Shown: positions 59,407 to 64,000 of the stretch, piece after piece | How positions within the stretch are numbered: the first letter of the stretch is position 1 | How the letters are laid out: each line of letters begins with the position of its first letter | Origin: Gp13-AA77 sp035949375 | GTDB lineage: Bacteria; Acidobacteriota; Terriglobia; UBA7540 | DNA: 64,000 bases | Reading direction: 5' to 3' | Assembly (NCBI GenBank): GCA_035949375.1 | Contig: DASZIG010000129.1 | Span: 124,001-188,000, forward strand | Program-made: the position numbers and the translations under genes | The notes under the pieces: model-generated | The model's database searches: none | The model's input: the letters and a program-made list of their open reading frames with translations, nothing else | Told to the model about the DNA's origin: nothing

Positions 59407-59721
59407 ATGAAGGACTTCAAGCGAATTGTCAGGGACTACGCCCTGAGATCAATATCCGATGACTACGAGAACGCGGAGAGGATCTTCGGAGATGTTGGGC
59501 GCTGGTGCGCCGACAGTGGGATTGAACCAAATCGCGAGGCGATTCTTGCGGCGCTCCAGGGCCTGATACAACAAGGTTACGCGCAGGCCTATCGCTTTGA
59601 GCCCCCGTTCAAAGAGGCGATCCCCACCGGGTACTCCGCTGAGATCGTCGATGCACTCTGGTTCTACGTAACGTCGAAGGGTAAGCGGCTCGCCTGCGAT
59701 CTTCAGGAAGAATGGCACTAA
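59407..59721 (+). CDS. Small hypothetical protein
   Basis: 104 residues, start ATG 59407. Helical, acidic, with a winged-helix feel in the C-terminal half (AILAALQGLIQQGYAQAYRFEPPFKEAIPTGYSAEIVDALWFYVTSKGKRL). I know similar short proteins from acidobacterial genomes only as hypotheticals. It lies alone between a repeat region and the htrA terminator. A weak GGGGGAG stands 14 bases upstream. Confidence 0.55.
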   Translation: MKDFKRIVRDYALRSISDDYENAERIFGDVGRWCADSGIEPNREAILAALQGLIQQGYAQAYRFEPPFKEAIPTGYSAEIVDALWFYVTSKGKRLACDLQEEWH

Positions 59722-59724
59722 AAT

Positions 59725-59838
59725 GGTGGCGCGTCGCGCCGGAAGGTAGCTGGCGGCAAGCGCCACTGATCCCAGCAGCGCCGCCACCGTGGCGAACGTG
59801 GGTGCGTCAGTCGGGCGTATGCCTCGCTTGAGTGCCAC
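59725..59838 (-). pseudogene. Remnant of an FtsX/MacB-type ABC permease C-terminus
   Basis: The minus strand reads ALKRGIRPTDAPTFATVAAL followed by LGSVALAASYLPARRAT, which matches the last membrane helix and the LPARRAT end of MacB-like permeases (the large orphan permeases frequent in Acidobacteriota). Nothing upstream or downstream continues the protein, so only about 38 codons remain, possibly the trace of a deleted gene. Confidence 0.6.
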
Positions 59839-59848
59839 TCACCAGATC

Positions 59849-59896
59849 CAAAATAAAAACGGCGGTGGCGAAGCTAAGTTAGCCTCGCCACCGCCG
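59849..59896 (-). terminator. Rho-independent terminator of htrA
   Basis: CGGCGGTGGCGA (59860-59871) and TCGCCACCGCCG (59884-59895) pair over 12 bp; on the minus strand the stem is followed by TTTTTATTTT. It lies about 52 bases after the htrA stop. Confidence 0.85.
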
Positions 59897-59947
59897 GTTG
59901 TTCTTCGAAGAAAACGCGCTCGAAGAGAACGTGCGAAACGCCCGGGC

Positions 59948-61504
<1,557 letters not shown>

Positions 61505-61712
61505 AGATCCCTTTCCTCCATGCGGCGTCTCGGCCCGGCAAAAGCAGGCCTCGCGCTCGCTGCGCCTTCTTCAAGGCGGAAACTAAACGTGAAAGCTAGA
61601 AACCGGGCATGCTGGATCCTGCTGCCGCCATTCCGGGCTAGAGCCGGATCACGAAGCTCCCCTTCGTATTATAAGACGCCGGCCTCCTCCGGGAGTGAGC
61701 AAACCGGACCCG

Positions 61713-61768
61713 TTTCGGAGCCCCCCGATTTTGGAGCCCCCGGCTTTGGACGCCCCGGTTTTGGAGCA
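61713..61768. repeat. Tandem degenerate 15-17-base repeat
   Basis: About three and a half units of TTTTGGAGCCCCCCGG type lie between htrA and the zinc-ribbon membrane protein (61713-61728, 61729-61744, 61745-61759, partial 61760-61768). No inverted partner arm is visible. Confidence 0.65.
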
Positions 61769-61795
61769 GTTGATCGGATCGCCGGTGGTCATACT

Positions 61796-62404
61796 TCAAT
61801 GACCTATTCGACCTCTCGCTATCCGTTCGTATTCTGCATCCGCCCCCGGCGAAAGCAGCACCCATAGTGTATAGATGCCGAGGGCCGTCCCAAAGGGGAA
61901 ATCTATTAACGCCATGCAGCCCAGCACCACGGCCAGCGTCCGCGCCCAGGGCCGGCGCTCCAGCAGTCCCCACCCCGCCGCGATGCCCGCCACGCATGCC
62001 ACGGTCAGGAACAATCCCAAGCCTCCCATTATGGGGAGGACGAAGGCTCGCATCGGCATGGGCATGAACAAGAACCCCATGCGGCCGAGGAAAAGCATGC
62101 CCAATGCCGGAATCATCCGAAGCGCCGAGCCCACAATCCAGAGGATGCCGAGCGTTCGCAGGTTGCACGCGAGGCGCGACTGCGGCGCCACGGCGGCGTA
62201 TCCGGCGGGGACGGTCGATATCGACGGGGCCGACGGGCTCCACTGGGCAGGCTGGGGCGACGTCGCAGGGATAGCAGGGGTCGCCGTCACCGGCGGTTGC
62301 GCCGCAGCGGTGTTGAAGGCGCCCGGGGCTGCCACGGCCCGCCCGCAGCGAGTGCAAAAGCCCTGCCCGTCCTGAATCTGGGTTCCACAGTAAGCGCAGT
62401 ACAT
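61796..62404 (-). CDS. Zinc-ribbon membrane protein
   Basis: 202 residues. An N-terminal zinc ribbon (MYCAYCGTQIQDGQGFCTRCG) is joined by a 55-residue Ala/Pro/Thr-rich linker to about four membrane helices, ending in PWARTLAVVLGCMALIDFPFGTALGIYTLWVLLSP and a charged tail. This zinc-ribbon plus small membrane domain arrangement is common in acidobacteria and other soil bacteria; function unknown. Confidence 0.75.
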   Translation of the reverse strand: MYCAYCGTQIQDGQGFCTRCGRAVAAPGAFNTAAAQPPVTATPAIPATSPQPAQWSPSAPSISTVPAGYAAVAPQSRLACNLRTLGILWIVGSALRMIPALGMLFLGRMGFLFMPMPMRAFVLPIMGGLGLFLTVACVAGIAAGWGLLERRPWARTLAVVLGCMALIDFPFGTALGIYTLWVLLSPGADAEYERIARGRIGH

Positions 62405-62618
62405 GATCCCCTCCCGGCAAAGCCCTTCCCTATGTCATCATACGCCAGACCGGACCCCAATGTTCCGGGTCCAGCGGACGCCCGCTTCATGAGGGCGCTG
62501 GCTATTGCGCCTTGATTCCGCTGTCGCGGGGAGGTCTGCGACGCCGCGCTTCGGACAAAACTCCTTGACGCCTGCGCCGCACTAGCACAGAATTAACCCT
62601 CGCGGAGGGAGGTATTCA

Positions 62619-63230
62619 ATGAGGGGGTTCAGAACCATACTGCTCATCGCGCTGGCGGCGGTCTCCGTTTCGCTCGCGCAGGCTGATCAGATTCCGGCGG
62701 GTGATCCCCGCGTAAAGACCGGCGGCGGTGGTACGCTCCTTTGGGAGGGAACGGCTCCGGCGGCGATCATTATCCAAAATTTTTCCATCCTGACACCGAG
62801 CGGGACCAGTCCCGGAACCAGCCCCTGCGACCTGCTGCAGGGAACCATCAACACCGTCTCGCCCACATGTCTGTTTCAGAATGACATTTCGGTGAATGGC
62901 GTCGGCCAGAACCTCACCATGCTCACCTTTGACGCTCTTGGGGTGGATCCGAACACGGTGAACTGCGGGTTTCTTTCCGGCAGTCCTTTTTCCCAGTGCG
63001 GAGTTGACCCTCTTATGGGGAACGAGGGCACCCAGATCACCTTTTTTCAGGGATCGATCGCGTTCGGAAGCAACTTCACGCTGGACTTTGAGGGTTTCCC
63101 GCAGAACTTCACTTTCGGGAGCACCGCCACTACGACTCCAGAGCCCGGAACCCTTGGCCTGCTGATGCTGGGCGGCCTGGCGGCCATGCTTGCCGGGCGG
63201 CGGGTACGCGCCGGTTTCGGCGAGCGTTAG
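62619..63230 (+). CDS. PEP-CTERM sorting-domain protein
   Basis: 203 residues. GGAGGGAGG lies 7-8 bases before the ATG. Signal peptide (ILLIALAAVSVSLAQA), then a beta-rich mature domain with Cys pairs (SPCDLLQGTINTVSPTC and NCGFLSGSPFSQCG), and the C-terminal signal TPEPGTLGLLMLGGLAAMLAGRRVR. It is the second exosortase substrate in the window and one of the few plus-strand genes. Confidence 0.88.
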   Translation: MRGFRTILLIALAAVSVSLAQADQIPAGDPRVKTGGGGTLLWEGTAPAAIIIQNFSILTPSGTSPGTSPCDLLQGTINTVSPTCLFQNDISVNGVGQNLTMLTFDALGVDPNTVNCGFLSGSPFSQCGVDPLMGNEGTQITFFQGSIAFGSNFTLDFEGFPQNFTFGSTATTTPEPGTLGLLMLGGLAAMLAGRRVRAGFGER

Positions 63231-63307
63231 CGCCGGCTTTGCATCCGCAATTATTGAGCGTCACGAGTCGAGTGGCGGATTGGACCCTCACCCGGCGCTC
63301 CCCGCCA

Positions 63308-63328
63308 CCCTCTCCCGACGGGAGAGGG
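63308..63328. terminator. Hairpin downstream of the second PEP-CTERM gene
   Basis: CCCTCTCCC and GGGAGAGGG form a perfect 9-bp stem with a 3-base loop, 78 bases after the PEP-CTERM stop and 34 bases after the TPR gene stop on the other strand. The flanking ACCCTCACCC words are a common repeat of genomes like this. It may serve both convergent genes. Confidence 0.55.
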
Positions 63329-63361
63329 CTGAAATCGATTGGTAAAACGGCCGGCCCTGCT

Positions 63362-64000
63362 TCATTTATCCCCGGCCCCGGTGCCGCCGAACTTCGCGAG
63401 TAACCGGGCAAATGCGGGATCACCTTTGAGACTCGTCAGTTCCGGATCATCCTCCGCCTGTTTGGTGGAATAGCCCTTTGCAAAAGCGTCTTGAAGCGCC
63501 TGGAGCGCCTCGGCAGAGTGTCCGCCGAGCGCTTGCACCGTCGCCTCATCATAAATCCCCTTGACGTCGTCCTGGTTGATCGCTCGGGCGCTGCGGACGA
63601 AGCGCAGGGCCTGGGCATAGTTGCCCTTCTCGGCGTAGTACAGGGCGAGGTCTTCCATCGCGGAGAAGTCGCGAGGGTTCACTTCCAGCTCCTTATAGGT
63701 AAGCGCAATGGCCTTGTCGTAATCGGCCTGGGCCTTGTCTTTTTGACCGGACCAGCGCTCGGCGTCAGCCAGGTTGCCAGCGATGGTCTCATCGTTTGGG
63801 TTCAGCTCCTGCGCCTTCGCAAACGTTTTCACTGACTCGTCGTACCGCTTGAGATAGAAGTAGGCGGTACCAAGGTTGGAGTAGTTGTCGGCATTCGGCT
63901 CGAGCTCCAGCGCTTTCTGGAAGGCCGGAATGCATTCCGCGTACTTGCCCTCACTCAGGTGAACGGCGCCGATATTCTCATACCCCCAGGCGTTGTCCGG
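63362..64000 (-). CDS. TPR-repeat protein (partial, N-terminus off the right edge)
   Basis: About 212 residues of the C-terminal part are visible; the frame runs open across the window edge (GYENIGAVHLSEGKYAECIP and FQKALELEPNADNYSNLGTAYFYLKRYDESVKTF precede the ATG-like GTG at 63832). At least five TPR units, then a tail (DPAFARLLAKFGG). Such long TPR arrays in Acidobacteriota often belong to serine/threonine kinases or adenylate-cyclase-like proteins, but the missing N-terminus would decide. Confidence 0.8.
   Translation of the reverse strand, partial: PDNAWGYENIGAVHLSEGKYAECIPAFQKALELEPNADNYSNLGTAYFYLKRYDESVKTFAKAQELNPNDETIAGNLADAERWSGQKDKAQADYDKAIALTYKELEVNPRDFSAMEDLALYYAEKGNYAQALRFVRSARAINQDDVKGIYDEATVQALGGHSAEALQALQDAFAKGYSTKQAEDDPELTSLKGDPAFARLLAKFGGTGAGDK

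Overview
The window is about 62% GC by eye and is densely packed with genes, almost all on the minus strand. Several traits together suggest a chromosomal segment of an Acidobacteriota bacterium, probably of the Terriglobia/Bryobacterales kind: a TonB-ExbB-ExbD-ExbD-TPR cluster, PEP-CTERM proteins, DUF4097 and Gly/Tyr-rich secreted proteins, a remnant of an FtsX/MacB-type permease, separate secD and secF next to yajC and tgt, GlgE with a maltokinase, and many intergenic low-complexity repeats. The taxonomic call is inference; no rRNA gene is present. I found no tRNA, insertion sequence, prophage or CRISPR array.

Region 1 (1-9.4 kb) is an aromatic acyl-CoA gene cluster running leftward from a TetR-type regulator with a clear promoter and palindromic operator. 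It holds an enoyl-CoA hydratase, a C26 glutamine amidotransferase-like hydrolase, a PaaG-like isomerase, a short BoxB-like diiron oxygenase, a two-gene nucleotidyltransferase module with a frameshift, a dienoyl-CoA hydratase (Dch-like), and the three subunits of a 4-hydroxybenzoyl-CoA reductase-like molybdoenzyme, the last cut by the window edge. A BoxB-type epoxidase next to a PaaG-type (not BoxC-type) partner is unusual.

Region 2 (9.5-18.7 kb) is an envelope and export block: Yip1 membrane protein, tgt, yajC, secD, secF, a polytopic TonB, ExbB, two ExbD and a TPR lipoprotein. Region 3 (18.9-26.6 kb) makes a 2-oxoacid dehydrogenase complex: two E1-alpha genes, E1-beta, E2, LipB for lipoylation and E3. 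It is interrupted by two small genes of the 23S-intervening-sequence (four-helix-bundle) protein family, each lying between inverted copies of a short-word repeat. Region 4 (26.7-34.9 kb) has a methyltransferase, two DUF4097 proteins and a likely membrane-stress operon (XRE regulator, NfeD, a 32-residue membrane peptide, flotillin, a carbonic-anhydrase-like protein, PspA, an exported helical protein).

Region 5 (34.9-46.5 kb) carries kbl and tdh (threonine to glycine), a TPR protein, an NCS1 transporter, unknown and secreted proteins, a glycosidase-like lipoprotein and an MtaB-type methylthiotransferase, separated by two repeat-filled deserts. Region 6 (46.6-64 kb) has a zinc-ribbon protein, rpsU, a MATE exporter, a hydrolase, maltokinase and GlgE, RNase P RNA, an exported HELTH metallopeptidase, a STAS protein, a DUF1015 protein, phosphoglycolate phosphatase, HtrA, a second PEP-CTERM protein and a TPR protein cut by the right edge.

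The most unusual signal is a set of degenerate short-word repeats. Each locus uses its own word. Several loci have the word on one strand and then its complement, giving long hairpins. Two such hairpins hold a four-helix-bundle gene in the loop, and the repeats supply start or stop codons to neighbouring genes.
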